DNA of 64,000 nucleotides from Polytrichum commune (GCA_950295325.1 OX485808.1:20604527-20668526), one strand, 5' to 3'; shown: positions 23,060-35,536, numbered from the stretch's first letter. Made by a program: numbers and translations. Notes: generated by a model from the sequence alone, not told the origin.

Positions 23060-23850
23060 CTTGTAACTTATAGCTAAAAGCATACAAACAAAGATCTCTG
23101 CCCCTCTGACAAACCCATACACTAACTTATTAGTGTGAACTGTAAGCTTCAAGCTTCTACACAAAATGAAATGAACTTGATTTTTGAGTCTAGAAGTCAA
23201 AAGGCTAATCAGACCGAAAACAATACGGTGGGTGTTAACCTCCCCGCACGAACTTCTAAGGGGAGGTGTCTCTACCAAGATGAAGGCCAGGGCCCACAAC
23301 CCTTAGGCAACCCTTGAAATTCAATTTTAGGCTCGACTTTGGAAAGAAAAGAAATCGCCCTTGAATTCTCGAAGTTGCCTTGTCCACAAAACCCATATCA
23401 AGCGCACCTCACCTTCAAGGTCACAAATCTAATAAATATATGTTCACTTCCACTTAGTAAATAAGCAATTGACTAGGATTTCACTCTGGAGGTGAAACTA
23501 TCAATAAAGCAAGTCATACAAATCCTCTTTAGCACGGAGGTTATAATTTTTGGCGGCCCACCTTCGTGAGTTAAAATCTTAACCTAAATTAGTGAGCTCA
23601 CTTTAACATGCTTGTTTTATGATAGTTTATTCAATGCCTTCTACTTTCACAAGTATTCACACACATTCAAACCAATGAAGGCACGATTAAGTGCAATTCA
23701 TATTCATAATGGAATGAGAACCAATGGAAGAAAATCGTTGGTAAAGGAACGCGATTCCCATAGCACAAAAGGGACGACCTATCAATCACCCACATCAACC
23801 GTATTCTTGGTAATAATCACGGCGATCGATGGTAGGAAGGAAGGAGGATA
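23060..23850. other. Intergenic, nothing identified
   Basis: Short frames only (for example 23612-23851 plus), with no recognisable motif. Confidence 0.35.
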
Positions 23851-23856
23851 AATAAG

Positions 23857-24354
23857 GGCCACTTCACACACGAGACTGAGAGCCCATGACCATTGCACTT
23901 CAAGCACTCTCATTGGTGGAAAGGGTGGAGCCGGTCCAAGTTCGCTTCACACTACGCTTGAGGGACCAACGGAGTATGTGAATGCAAGATGGATGTAAAG
24001 TCTACATGGATTCCTACATGGCATCGAATGGATCATGTTTCATGGTCACTTGGACTATTTTCCAAAACCACCTTTTGGAGGTCGGCCTAACACAAAACCG
24101 GGAGACCGTGGCACTCTGAACGCTCACAACCATTGATTTATTATGTTTTATCATGTGTGAGCACCCGCATGAATAGAAATTCATTGAAATAGCATTTGGT
24201 TGAGGGCCCAGTCACATATGACTTCACACTACACTTGAGAGTCCATGACCACAATACATGATTTTGGAGGTGTGTTGGGACGGCCTTTTGACACTTTCTT
24301 TTGGGCTCTCACACTTTCATGGTCACGGCTCTTGGCTCATGTGTGAAGTGGCCC
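23857..24354. mobile_element. GGGCCACTTCACAC MITE family, copy 1
   Basis: The 498-bp element has left end GGGCCACTTCACACACGAGA. The right end on the other strand is GGGCCACTTCACACATGAGC. TAA lies on both sides (23854-23856 and 24355-24357). Inner sequence is shared with copies at 25338, 27811 and 35051 (for example CACTCTCATTGGTGGAAA, ACATGGATTCCTACATGGCA). The TAA duplication points to the PIF/Harbinger superfamily. Confidence 0.82.
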
Positions 24355-24574
24355 TAACTCTACGATCGGAGTGTGATGTAACTTATTCTTCGCAATCCGA
24401 TGCCTAGTAAGATATATAAGCTAATAAAGTCGGACAAAACCTTTGGGTGTGTGAAATTGTGAGTTGTGAATAAACACACGTGTGCACTTTTGGAATGTCC
24501 CGCGCTCCTAGATGTTGGGGGCTATTGTGTCAGGAATATGCAGGTGACTTTGCCCTTCCTACTACTACTACTAA

Positions 24575-25001
24575 GGGCGTCCCCAGCAGCCTCGCCATAG
24601 GGCATGCCAACGCCAAAAATGGGGCATCCCGGGTTCTTAGGTGGCGGTACCGGCATAAATTGATCCCCACCAATGTCCGGTCCGGCATAATTTAGAAGCG
24701 GCCCGGGTATAGTAAAGGCCTTCCAACGCCATAAATGGTTCATATGGCGGCCCTCCTCCGGCCCGCCAAGAGATTACTTTAATATCAGATACTCAGATAT
24801 CCTACTTTATCCCATGTCAGATAATAGGTGTCGTTGTCTTATTGATTGCTTCCTAATTATACCGGGGGTATGCCTAGGCTTTGGTGGGCTCTGACTCAAG
24901 ATGAGCGGCCCCGCCCAAGATGGAGGGCTCCCCAAACACCCTAAACACCATATAATATATTATTTTTGGCGGGTTGCTTACTATCTCTCCTGGGGATGCC
25001 C
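24575..25001. mobile_element. GC-richer Harbinger-type MITE with TAA duplication
   Basis: The left end is GGGCGTCCCCAGCAG. The right end on the other strand is GGGCATCCCCAGGAG. TAA lies at 24572-24574 and 25002-25004. The inside (for example GGGCATGCCAACGCC, CGGCCCGCC) is more GC-rich than the surroundings. Confidence 0.75.
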
Positions 25002-25337
25002 TAACACACGGACCACGAATTATAATGAACGATCCCATTAAGGAAACCTTCAATGCGCCTACAAAATTAGACTTCTTAATTATGCATTCGTATGAGCTTA
25101 GTTAGAGGAGCATATTTATTGGGGTTAATAATTTTGGGTGGAACATGACAGCTCATCGGCTCTAAAATTTGTGGGCCAAATTTGACCGCCGGCTTTGGAT
25201 CCCAGGCACTCGTCTTTTATTTTGTTGTTGACCAAGACCCACTTCGGAGTCCTATAGAACTCAATGACTTTAGACTTCGACGCTATGATTTTGTGGGTTA
25301 AATTTATCCCAATAAGTGGTAACATGGGCCACTTTAA

Positions 25338-25837
25338 GGGCCACTTCTCACACACGAGGCTGAGAGCCCGTGACCGTTACGCTTCGAGCACTCTCGTTGG
25401 TGGAAAAGGCGGAGCCGGTCCGAGTTTGATTCACGCTACGCTTGAGGGGCCAACAGAGTATGTGAATGCAAGATGGACGTCGAGTCCATGTGGATTCCTA
25501 CATGGCATCGAATGGATTATGTTTCAAGGTCACTTGGATCATTTTTAAAAACCATTTTTTGGAGGTAGGTCTAACACAAAACCGGGAGACCATGGCACTC
25601 CGAACGCTCACAACTATTGGTTTATTCAATTTTATCATGTGTGAGGACCTGCATGAATAAAGGTTCATTGAAATAGCAATCGGTTGAGGGTCCGGTCACA
25701 TATGGCTTCACACTACACTTGAGGATCTGTGACCACATTATATGGTTTTGGAAGTGTCTTGGAACGATATTTGGACACTTTCTTTGGGCTCTCACAATTC
25801 CATGGTCCCAGCTCTTGGCTCATGTGTGAAGTGGCCC
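25338..25837. mobile_element. GGGCCACTTCACAC MITE family, copy 2
   Basis: Same orientation and inner sequence as copy 1. The left end is GGGCCACTTCTCACACACGA and the right end closes with GTGTGAAGTGGCCC. Flanks are TAA (25335-25337) and TAG (25838-25840). An extra partial tip, GGGCCACTT, lies just to the left at 25327. Confidence 0.75.
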
Positions 25838-25839
25838 TA

Positions 25840-26347
25840 GTACACTGGAGCTTGAGGGCCCTTGACCCATGCTATAAAAATTACATGATTGGTCAAGAAG
25901 TCGGAGATAGTCCAAGTCCATTTTTACAATAGCTCTTGAATGCCTGAGGGACCAAAGAAACTTGAATGGATGAAAATTCTACATGGCATCTTTCATGACA
26001 ACAAGTGAATAATGTTTTGTGGTCTTCTGCATATTGCGTTTGGCCCATTTAAAAGGGGGGGGGGGGTCTAGCGCAAAACTAGGGGCCATGGCAAGTAATT
26101 AAATTTTCATCGGCTCTTAGAAATGTTATATTTTGTCATGATGAGATCATGGATTGCGTGCTATTTGGGATTGATTAGAAAATATGTTGTGGTCCCTTGA
26201 CATGGTCAACTTTCACTTTACAATAAGCTTTAGCTCGTCAATTGCATAATTGGATCAATATTTCCCATGGTATGGCCTTCTCAATGATTTCCAAGGACCC
26301 TTAGGTTTTCGTGGTCACGGATGTTGGTTCGTGTGTGAAGCACCCTT
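25840..26347. mobile_element. Diverged GGGCCACTTCACAC MITE, abutting copy 2
   Basis: Starts directly at the end of copy 2 and ends GTTCGTGTGTGAAGCACCCT. Its inside parallels the family (TTGAGGGCCC.TGACC, TTGGTCAAGAAGTCGGAG, GTCCAAGT). The left terminus is eroded. A poly-G run lies at about 26056-26065. Confidence 0.5.
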
Positions 26348-26559
26348 TAGTGTGGATTTTCATAGTACCCAAGCAAGGCGTGTTGTCCCATTGTAGACAC
26401 TTCTAACTCCACGTAGAAATTTGACTGTCGGATTGGGAATCGTCTCATTTGGTTAGCAATTGTGATTCGCGAAGATTGCTTATCACTTGAATTTCACATC
26501 AAAGATGCAAGAAGTTACAGGAGACCAAACTGAATAAATTCATCAATCTCTTTAAAACA

Positions 26560-26740
26560 TCACATAGACCTCACCAATGTTATACTACCTATTGACCCTA
26601 GACTAATGTATTCTTATATAATCACATAGTCCAATCTCATCGTAACACATTTCTCTTAGTGTCCATTCTTAACTTCAAGTCTTGCCATATGACACTTAGA
26701 TATAGGTGTGTAGTCAAGAAGAACCAACACACCTTATTAT
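26560..26740 (-). repeat. Dispersed repeat R, copy 6 (partial)
   Basis: Contains AGTCCAATCTCATCGTAACA, CTTAGTGTCCATTCTTAA and TAGATATAGGTGTGTAGTCA in the same order as other R copies on this strand. Confidence 0.5.
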
Positions 26741-27805
26741 AGAGAATCATTTCCATGATTTTGGTTGGAATGTAGGGGTGACTTTACCGCAGTTAAATTC
26801 ATTTGTATTGTTTTAGTGAATTAGTATACATCACATGGTAAACTCGCATCTATTTTCACCTCCTACTTTAATGAAGATGCTTAGTGTAGTGAGCATCATC
26901 ATCCATGCTTAGAATTTGGATTTTTCATGACATAACTTAACTTAGAAACACTTGGTACAAAGGATTTTGATTTTTTTAAAGCCAAGTCATATTCTCATGA
27001 CGTGAACAACGGCGTATTTGAGCCTTTCTTTGAAGTGCACAAGTTGCACATGGTTCGACCATTGGCTTTGGCTCCGGTTTCAATTTTGGTTCCCAATGAA
27101 TGTGTTGGTGTTTTTAGTAAATCAAAACGAGTTTGTTCCAATGGGGGGACACACGGAGAACTTTAGGTATGGGCATGTTCAATGTAGAGGAGAGGCGCCT
27201 ATAATGAATCACTTAAGAGTTGTTGCATCAGATCTCGAGAAGTGAAAGGCGGTGCAGTTTTTCCCCGTGTAGGAAGATAGAAATCAAGAGGACTATGAAT
27301 CATTTGGTAATTATATTCCTTAAATTGAAATTGTTGTGAATTTTTGAAGCCAAAAGTTGATCCGAACATATTACCAATATCTATAGTCTGTCATAACCGC
27401 TCATTCCTCCTCACTTTAGCACTCAAAAACAATGACACATGTCATGGCACTATTGGTTCGAGCTTGATCAAAACTTGGTCCGAACCCGATCGAAATCATG
27501 ACACCCTATAGATTCCGCACAGGACCCTAATCGGGAATAGGTGGTTTGACTATAATGCGGAGTTCATGGGAAGCATTCCCAATTTTCAAGTTGGATTAAA
27601 ATACTTTACTCACTCGGAAGCACAACTGGATGGGGAGACTCCTCGAATTGTTGATGCATTCCAAGGGTATATGGCTAGGGTGTGTATGGAGGCATGGGCA
27701 CAATTACATGTGGTGTAGTTAAACCACAATTTCATTATTTTTTTGGAAAACTACATAGTTTGTATTTTAACCCGAGGCGTCGGTGGCGGTTGGATACTAC
27801 TCCAC
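26740..27805. other. Intergenic, nothing identified
   Basis: A 75-codon plus frame at 27018-27245 has no recognisable motif. No repeat with defined ends was seen. Confidence 0.35.
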
Positions 27806-27810
27806 TTTTA

Positions 27811-28294
27811 GGGCCACTTCACACACGAGACTGAGAGCCCGTGACCATCACACTTCAAGCACTCTCATTGGTGGAAAAGGTGGAGCCAGTCCAAGTTCGC
27901 TTGAGACCACGCTTGAGGGACCAACAAGATGGATGTAAAGTCTACATGGATTCCTACATGGCATCGAATGGATCATGTTTCATGGTTACTTGGACTATTT
28001 TCAAAAACTACCTCTTGGAGGTAGACCTAACACAAAATCGGGGGACCATGGCACTCCGAATGCTCACAACTGTTGGTTTATTCTATTTTATCATGTGTGA
28101 GGACCTGCATGGATAGAAATTCATTGAAATAGCATGTGATTGAGGACCCGGTCACATATGGCTTCACACTACACTTGAGGATTTGTGACCACACTACATG
28201 GTTTTGGAGGTGTCTTGGGACGGCCTTAGGACACCTTCTTTTGGGCTCTCACAATTTCATGGTCACGGCTCTTGGCTCATGTGTGAAGTGACCC
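27811..28294. mobile_element. GGGCCACTTCACAC MITE family, copy 3
   Basis: The left end is GGGCCACTTCACACACGAGA and the right end closes GTGTGAAGTGACCC. TTA flanks both sides (27808-27810 and 28295-28297). Inner sequence matches copies 1 and 2, with a small deletion after ACCAACAAGATGG. Confidence 0.8.
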
Positions 28295-28437
28295 TTAGCT
28301 TATACAATGAAACTTGGTAGGACTTGGATCACAAAACGGACGGAGCCGGTGAAACCCATTGCAACAAAGTGGTTTAGAGTATAGGGTTTATCGGCCATCT
28401 AGGTGAAATATGTCGTTGTGTCCATGGAATTTATCAT

Positions 28438-28571
28438 CACTACAAGTTCTTTGGACTTGCACAACACGTTATGCATTACTTCAACAAAAATCACATACTA
28501 ACCGTTGTGGTAAATTTGTAGTTTCTTCATCGGCGTAAGATGCGTTATCCAAATCGCATATGTTGGTAGTG
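28438..28571. mobile_element. CACTA-like mini-MITE, copy M3
   Basis: The 134-bp element starts CACTACAAGTTCTTTGG. Its right end on the other strand is CACTACCAACATATGCG, so both ends carry CACTAC. GGTAAATTTGTAG in the middle matches the other M copies. No clean target duplication was found. Confidence 0.55.
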
Positions 28572-28579
28572 AGAAGTCT

Positions 28580-29665
28580 CTACAATAATACGTGTATATA
28601 ACAACAAATATTTTTTTACATTTTTTTGGTGATGTTGTGGAGGACGGTCCATTTTGGAAAGCGATGGTGAATCCGTTTGCAAAGCATACCCAATCTTCAC
28701 CCACAAAAGCTTCATGATTCACATTACTTCGACTTTGATCCAAAGTCGTGTGGTTGTGGTTTATTTTATTTTTATGTTAGGTATCCCCTTCTCTTATCCG
28801 CATGGTTGAGATAACCAATGTGAAGACCAAAAGTCCCAAGCATAAGTCATGAATCCCAATTTCAATGCAACTTTTTCAAGCTTTCATAGTCTTCTCGAAG
28901 CATGGGTTCCATCCAATGTCGGACATCAAAGCCGACAAACACGAAGCCCTTGGATTTACGATTTCGATGAATGATATAATTCTCTCTTCACATGCAACCA
29001 AATGCTCACCAAAGAGAACAACATGTTCAAGAGGTCCATTTCAAAAGCATAGTTGTGTAGAAATTGATCTCATTCATAGTATTCTCATATTTTGTGTGAC
29101 ACGGTTCCAAGTCCTCCACCATTCAATATGTGAATGTTGTTGAAGTTTAGGTGTAGGGCAATCAAACACCTTCACATAGTTGGGGTTTGGTTAGCCTTTT
29201 GTTGCGTGGGTGGAAGTTTAGGGTGTTCATGTATCAATGCCATAGTGGTCCTTGGTCTTCGGGGAGTACACTAAACTAAAGGGAGAATACATGCGGGTAT
29301 TTGAGATAACACGTGTGATAAAAGGGGGTTGAAAAAGGGGGTTGAATTCTTATTTTTTGGTATTTGTCCCCACCCTCACATTGAGTAATTTCATCAAACC
29401 AATGTCTCAAGGGCGTGTTTAAGCACAAATTCATCAATAATATTTCAAACTATATCGAAACTAAAAAGCTGAAGTAAAATTTCAAAGCATACATTTGTTG
29501 TTGTTGTTGTTGTTGTAACATATTAGCACAAACTCATGAAGAGTATTAGTGTCAACTATCATTCAGGGTGTACACTTTTGGAAACATGTGAAATGTGAGT
29601 GTAATAATGTAATGATATTTTCTATATGTATCCACTTCAAATAGGTGTGGTCATACTCTAACTTT
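28580..29665. other. Intergenic, nothing identified
   Basis: A (TTG)n run lies at about 29492-29515. A 92-codon plus frame at 28865-29143 has no motif I recognise. Confidence 0.35.
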
Positions 29666-29669
29666 AGGG

Positions 29670-30630
29670 TCCCTCTACAATACTACCTCATTGATATGAC
29701 AAGTTCAAAGACCGGGAAAACAATTGTATTATCGAGGTGTCACATATTCAATAATATGACAAATTGGACCTCTTTGTCATAATAACGAGGTACTTCATGA
29801 GAACACACATTGGATATTTGGTCACATACAACATAAAATATCTTTCAAACGTCTTTACAAATACGCAAATTCCCCTCATGAATTCTATGTGGACTTGAAG
29901 AAGGAATAAATAATCCATTGATGTCGTCTCTTTAAATTGGCAACATATATCTTACTGAGCTTCTCCGACATGGCCTACAATTTCATTGCATGTGCAAGAG
30001 TAAGTTCTAATGGGTTGTCCATAAAAAAATTAGCGAACAATTGAGCATAATGTTGAGCATTTGCTAGTTTCACAATAGGTGGAGGCCTCTCATCAACATC
30101 TAAAGAGTCTAGGGGCTTTGCATTAAGGTCGAACCTAGGTGTCTCTACTCTTTGTCCCAAGGCCATATCAACCAACTTTGACATGCAAAAAATTGCTTCA
30201 ATGTTGTTTTCATCTCCCATTATCATGTAATTTTCAAATGGTATCTCATCTTGTCCAAGCTACACATTATGATACGAGGAGTTGCAATTTTGCAAACCTT
30301 CATACTTGGTTGACTTTGATTTTTCTCATTGATTCTCGCTTCCCATGTTTATCATCATTTACATTAAATTTTCTTTATCCATATTTCATATGTGAAAGTT
30401 ACATAAATTTAACGTTAACTATATAACTTATACATGTATGGGACTCACCATATATATATTGATTACCTCTATAATATGACATTTTGGGGGTCCAAAAGTG
30501 TCATATTAACAATGTCATAATTGTATTATAGAGGTGATTATAACTATGAAGTTTGATTTGCATAATTTATGTCATTATATCAAGGTTGTCGTATTATCAA
30601 GTGTCATAATAAAGAGGTAGGATTGTAGTT
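29670..30630 (-). mobile_element. Degenerate pogo/Tigger-like DNA transposon
   Basis: Left end CTACAATACTACCTCATTGA and right end (other strand) CTACAATCCTACCTCTTTAT are inverted repeats, each followed by ATATGACA or TTATGACA. Similar ACCTCTATAATATGACA motifs recur inside near 30461 and 30523-30545. The minus-strand frame inside (29975-30226) resembles the C-terminal end of pogo/Tigger transposases. The element is about 960 bp, too short to be autonomous. Confidence 0.55.
29975..30226 (-). pseudogene. Pogo/Tigger-like transposase C-terminal remnant
   Basis: An 83-codon frame from ATG (30226). Near its end it reads NAQHYAQLFANFFMDNPLEL followed by TLAHAMKL, preceded by an acidic/proline stretch (DVDERPPPIVK). 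This pattern resembles the C-terminal tail of some pogo/Tigger-like transposases known from plants and other eukaryotes. The DDE catalytic domain is absent, so this is a remnant without activity. The family assignment is from memory of the pattern and is moderate. Confidence 0.5.
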
Positions 30631-31417
30631 CCAAAGAACCAACTCAAACACCACTTCACAAAAGACATAGACAAAGTTGAAAGAAGCTCCACCTACAACC
30701 AATGAACGCCCACTTCTCCAAACATTGAAACCAAGAATTTGGAATTAGTTTGATTTTCCTATAATCACACTGCAGCAAGCCACAATTTGATGATTAGAAG
30801 AGGTAGATGTCACACAAAACAAAGTAAGGGCACAATACACAACTATATCTCCCCGTCCTTATATGTATGTAAGTCCACTCTAAGGGCCGGTTTACACTAC
30901 AGTGGAGAAGGCCTCCGGTCGGTCAAGAATGCTTGGCCAAGACATGGTTATATGAGGCAAATGCTAGATGTGCCGGAGAAGAATTAAAGGCAATAAAATA
31001 TTTCTTAAGGAGTCTTGACCGGTTGAAGTCTAAACACCTAGAGGAGAAGTCCACCGGAGAAGTCCACCGGAGAAGTCCACCGGTGAAGAGAAGTTCACCT
31101 AATGGTGAAGATTTTTTGTCATAAAAAACCATAATTCTCTACATTCACATTGTATCAAAAGATTTCAACAAGAATCGTGTTCATAAGAATTGTGTAATAT
31201 AATGTTCAATTTTATTCAAAAGATAATGAAAATTGCCAAATTGCCAATTGTCAAGTTTGGCCCATGTAGGAAATAAATGTCTCCTTGGGTGTTTAAGAAT
31301 GAAGAGGGGAAAACCCATACACATTGGACAAAGCCCTACTCTTTGGTATTATTTAAGACATGCTCTCCTCTTAATCATCCTCATCAATTTCTCTCTTCTT
31401 ATCTTTGATCTTCAATC

Positions 31418-31807
31418 ATGGATAATCGAAGAAGAGAGATTTTGTGCTCTCTTATGATCTTTATGGTTTTGAAGTATTTGATCGTTTCAACTATGGCGAT
31501 ACAAAAAACCATCATGTATCACCATAATGCTTCAATTATGATGATGGCATATTTTTTGTTTGGGAGCAAGGAGAGGGTGGTGTGGAAATTTGACCGGCCA
31601 AGTGGATATGTGTCACAATTTCTTCTTGGATCATATAATGCAAAAATGTTCAAAGATCGTGTACGGGTGCGTAAGCCTACTTTTTTTTATTTATGTCATT
31701 TGCTTGGACCCATGTTGAGCAAGAAAGATACAAAATTAAGACTTTGTATTCTAATAGAGTGTAGAATTTCTCAAAATAATTCTCAAAATAATTCTCACTA
31801 CCAATGA
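31418..31807 (+). pseudogene. PIF/Harbinger transposase, 5' part only
   Basis: Starts at an ATG (MDNRRREILCSL). From about 31590 it reads RPSGYVSQFLLGSYNAKMF and then KDRVRVRKPTFFYLCHLLGP, followed by KKDTKLR. That matches the region ahead of the catalytic domain in plant PIF/Harbinger nucleases (the F-R-M-x-x-x-T-F-x-x-L-C-x-x-L motif). The frame runs into a repetitive QNNSQNNS tail and stops. The nuclease domain with its D-D-E residues is missing. On the opposite strand, 31677-31877 has an acidic frame (SSQDEDDLI) that might be a piece of the companion Myb-like protein, but this is weak. Confidence 0.7.
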
Positions 31808-33164
31808 GGTCATCCTCATCTTGGCTACTACCAAACTGAAATTGTGAGTAACCAACCATTGCGGAAAAAAATTGCACAAAAAAAAATCGCTAAGGAGCTA
31901 CTACAACAAAGAGAGAGAGAGAGAGCTGACTTTTCAATGCTTTATGCAAAGCATGAACTTCCTCCTTTCAGAGGCCTAATCCTTCAACATCTTCCTCATT
32001 GCTTTGCAAGGGTGGGTGGGTGGGAACCCTCTCACAACTAAGTCCTTCAAACCATAACCTTCCTATACTATACCTTAATGCTATGAATGCACAATGTACA
32101 GTATTTGTGTCCATGTCTGATTGTATGTAAACCACATAAATGTGCTATGTTATGTCATAATGTGCTTCAAAAGTATGTGCATTATACTCAAGGTATTCAT
32201 ATATTGTTCACAAGTACCATTTAACAAATTGTAGCTGACTATTCCATACCTTGGTAGATTTAACCACCTATCTTCATGCCTTGCTCCAACATATAAGTAA
32301 CCTAACTACTATACATATGGAATACATACCAGGGTATGCGCCTAGTAGTCTTAACCAAATGAAATGCATAATATGTCATAGTCACAATACACCATTGTAT
32401 TGAGAGTGTGAAGGGTCTGCCTCACCTGTGCCCATGCAACCAACCAACAAATAATTGAGGATTAGTTACGTACACAAGGTAAATAGCAGCAGAACCCAGT
32501 TGTTATCCATGTCGCACACATAAACTTACATCAAATGCACAATAGTACTTCAAATAATAACACTCATTACACAACATCAAATGAGTGCTCAAACCCGTGC
32601 CTTAGCCATGTGTGTAACACCACAAGTAGGATACTCCGCTTGGTAAATAGCTCTAGAATCCTTTACTTAACACACGTATCTAGTATCCTAGTAAGTGTGT
32701 ACTAAGTCACCGCACCAAGCTCTTGTGTGAATGGTAAAAAAGAGCTTCCATTAGGGTTTGAGGGTTTATATTGAAGATCTTACCCGTGGTAAGTTCTGTC
32801 ACACCCTACGTTTACCATGGGTTAAAGACGCGTTCCCCTTCCTTAACCCGGGTTACTTTGCTCCATTCATCCACACCCATGAAAAATGTCTTCACATGGT
32901 AATTGCATTTGCTTTCCATGTATGTAAGATAAATTTCATGATTCCACGTTCGTCTTTTTTATTATTATATTTATAACAAACAAATCCGTATTTGCAAGGT
33001 GTATAAAGTGAAGGTTCATGAGCTTAGATTGAACACTTGGCTATAATCCAAAACTAGAGAGGGAGAGAGAGAGAGAGAGAAGCTTGCCAACACCTTAGGT
33101 TTTGAAAAAAACCAGATCTGAAATCTACGGTCCAAATCTGTTTTTGAAAATTAATTTTTTATTG

Positions 33165-33246
33165 AGTTGGGCTTCTCCGGAGGATGAGTTTCTTGTCCGG
33201 CCTCTTGAGGCCGGACAAGAAATTCCTCCTCCGGAGAAGCCCAACT
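33165..33246. repeat. Near-perfect 82-bp hairpin inside the Harbinger element
   Basis: Left arm AGTTGGGCTTCTCCGGAGGA continues to GTCCGGCCTC; the right arm is its complement, ending TCCTCCGGAGAAGCCCAACT. Arms are about 40 bases with few mismatches, and the loop is only about two bases. The arm word CTTCTCCGG recalls the terminal region of the host element. Confidence 0.8.
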
Positions 33247-33439
33247 CCAAAAAGTGCCGCCATGTAGGCGGCCATGTCATTTTATCATCCATGAGAAAAG
33301 TTCATCACCATTGTTTTCTTCACCTAGTGTAAACACCCACCGGTCAAGAGTTGCATTTTCGACCAATCACAATTGAGAAACGCCCTTTTTTCATGACCGG
33401 TGGACTTCTCCACCGTAGTGTAAACCGGCCCTAACACTC

Positions 33440-35045
33440 CATCGCCAAAACATAAAACTCTTTGAAACCCTAATAAACCGGGCTCGAGCATGTAATCAAC
33501 ACGTCATTGAAAATGAGGGGAAATGTATTTGGGAAAGTTTGACGTTGGTTTCGCCCCCCTCTTCTAAAGGAAGTGTTCCAAGGGTTGTCCCTTTATTATA
33601 ATGTACAAACACTATGTTCCTCTTCGACAATTCTTAATAATGTGTTTGCATTTTTTGGGGGAAATTATCTTCTATACTTGATACCTTTTAGAGAGAATTT
33701 AAGACATAAATGACGAGTTTTAGGAGATTTAGATCTATCATGTACTTTTATGCAAGTTGTTTTCTAAATTTCATCATTTGAAACCCCTCACCCCCCCCCC
33801 CCCAACACCCCCAAAAGAAAGAGAACCAAAGGCTTGTTTCTTATCTAATTGTTATGGTTTATATCAAGATAAGTAATATGCTTGATATAAACATGGTGGA
33901 CGTGCTTCTTCTTTTTTGATCTTTTCTTCTTCTTATAAGTTGCAACTTAGATTACATAGTAATGTTCTTTCATGATGTAGGCACGAATTGCATCTCTTAC
34001 TCCAACAATGACCACACTAATTGGTTTGAACTCCACCCTTTGCCTAACTACTTTTATTGAAGTGTCGTGTTTTCTACGAGAATTTGTGTTTATTGAATTT
34101 ACATAAATATCATGGAAAACACAAGCTTAGTTGATTGACTGATGAACTATGAGGAGGTCATAAACGAATCTTGATCATTCAACCCCTATATCCACAAGCT
34201 AAAGGTTTGAGTTGTTAACTGTAAGAGGGTCCCACGGAATGCATCAAAGATGAATGTGCCATTTGAGCATGCATGTCCAATGCACTAAAAGACTGTCTCA
34301 TTTACAGTTGTCAATGAACATGTAGGGTTCGTCCATGTTGGTTTTATTTTGGGTTCTTCCTTGTAATTGAATTTTTAATTTGTGCCAAAAAGAAAAGAAA
34401 GAAAGACGATGAACATGTAGAATTGTAAAGATTGCAACTTTTGCCCACCGTTTTGCTTAAGGCAAACTTTGAGAAATACATCACAACAAACTTTGAAATG
34501 TTATAGTATTCCCCAAACCAGTTGGAACTTCTTTAAATAATAAAATAGCCTTGTTCTAACATATCCACCACACAACTCAAAACTACAAATATAGTTTATG
34601 TCTTATTTAACCATACAAGTGCATTTTGACGAATCACAAGAGCAATTTACCAATCCAAATGGTTTCAAATCCACTTTTGTTGTAGTGAAAGTCATGTGTG
34701 TTGCATGATGTGGATAGCCTATTGATGGAAAATTCTAGACATTAGGCATTGGACTCACCAATAACAAAATTATAAGAAAGTTGTTGATAATCCACAATGA
34801 AGTGTTATATATATATATATATAATGATTTTGGTCTAATGCATAACAGGTTTAGTTAACAGTATCATTTGGATCACATCCTTGTATTGCATTCTGATGTG
34901 TAAATATACACTTGAGTTCAAATAGAATTTCCACAAATCATAACAATTGAAATGATGTTTGGATATCATGTCCATTGTGGGTAATTATTAGAATTTGGTG
35001 TTGTCCATTGTAAGGAAGCTAAATTCCCACTTCTTACTTGTGTAC
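33440..35045. other. Intergenic with homopolymer and AT run
   Basis: A poly-C run lies at about 33789-33803 and an (AT)n run at about 34807-34823. No gene is supported. Confidence 0.4.
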
Positions 35046-35050
35046 AATGA

Positions 35051-35536
35051 GGGCCACTTCACACACGAGCCAAGAGCCGTGACCATGAAATTGTGAGAGC
35101 CCAAAAGAAAGTGTTTAAAGGCCATCGCAAGACACCTCCAAAATCATGTAGCGTAGTCACAAACCCTCAAGTGTAGTGTGGAGTCATATGTGACCGAGCC
35201 CTCAACCAAATGCTATTTCAATGAATCTCTATTATGGAGATCCTCACACATGATAAAATAAAATAAACCAACGGTTGTGAGCATTCGGAGTACCATGGTC
35301 TCCCGGTTTTGTGATAGGCCTACCTCCATGAGGTGGCTTTTGAAAATAGCCCAAGTGATCATGAAACATGATCCATTGGATGCCATGTAGACTTTACATC
35401 CATCATCCATTCACATACTCTGTTGGTCCCTCAAGCATAGTGTGAAGCAAACTTGGACCAACTCCTCCTTTTCCACCAATGAGAGTGCTTGAAGTGTAAG
35501 GGTCACGGGCTCTCAGTCTCATGTGTGAAGTGGCCT
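35051..35536. mobile_element. GGGCCACTTCACAC MITE family, copy 4 (reversed)
   Basis: Opposite orientation to copies 1-3. The left end is GGGCCACTTCACACACGAGC and the right end closes CATGTGTGAAGTGGCCT. TGA flanks both sides (35048-35050 and 35537-35539). Inner sequence is the reverse complement of copies 1-3. Confidence 0.78.

Larger units (their letters stand above)
30884..33431 (+). mobile_element. PIF/Harbinger element, 2.55 kb, decayed
   Basis: Termini are GGGCCGGTTTACACTACAGT on the left and, on the other strand, GGGCCGGTTTACACTACGGT on the right, both continuing GGAGAAG. TAA flanks both sides (30881-30883 and 33432-33434). A transposase N-terminal part lies inside (31418-31807). The middle appears deleted or replaced: no DDE catalytic residues are seen. 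Inner features are a 13-bp repeat of three units (GGAGAAGTCCACC, 31043-31085), GA runs (about 31909-31924 and 33058-33080) and a strong hairpin (33165-33246). Confidence 0.8.
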
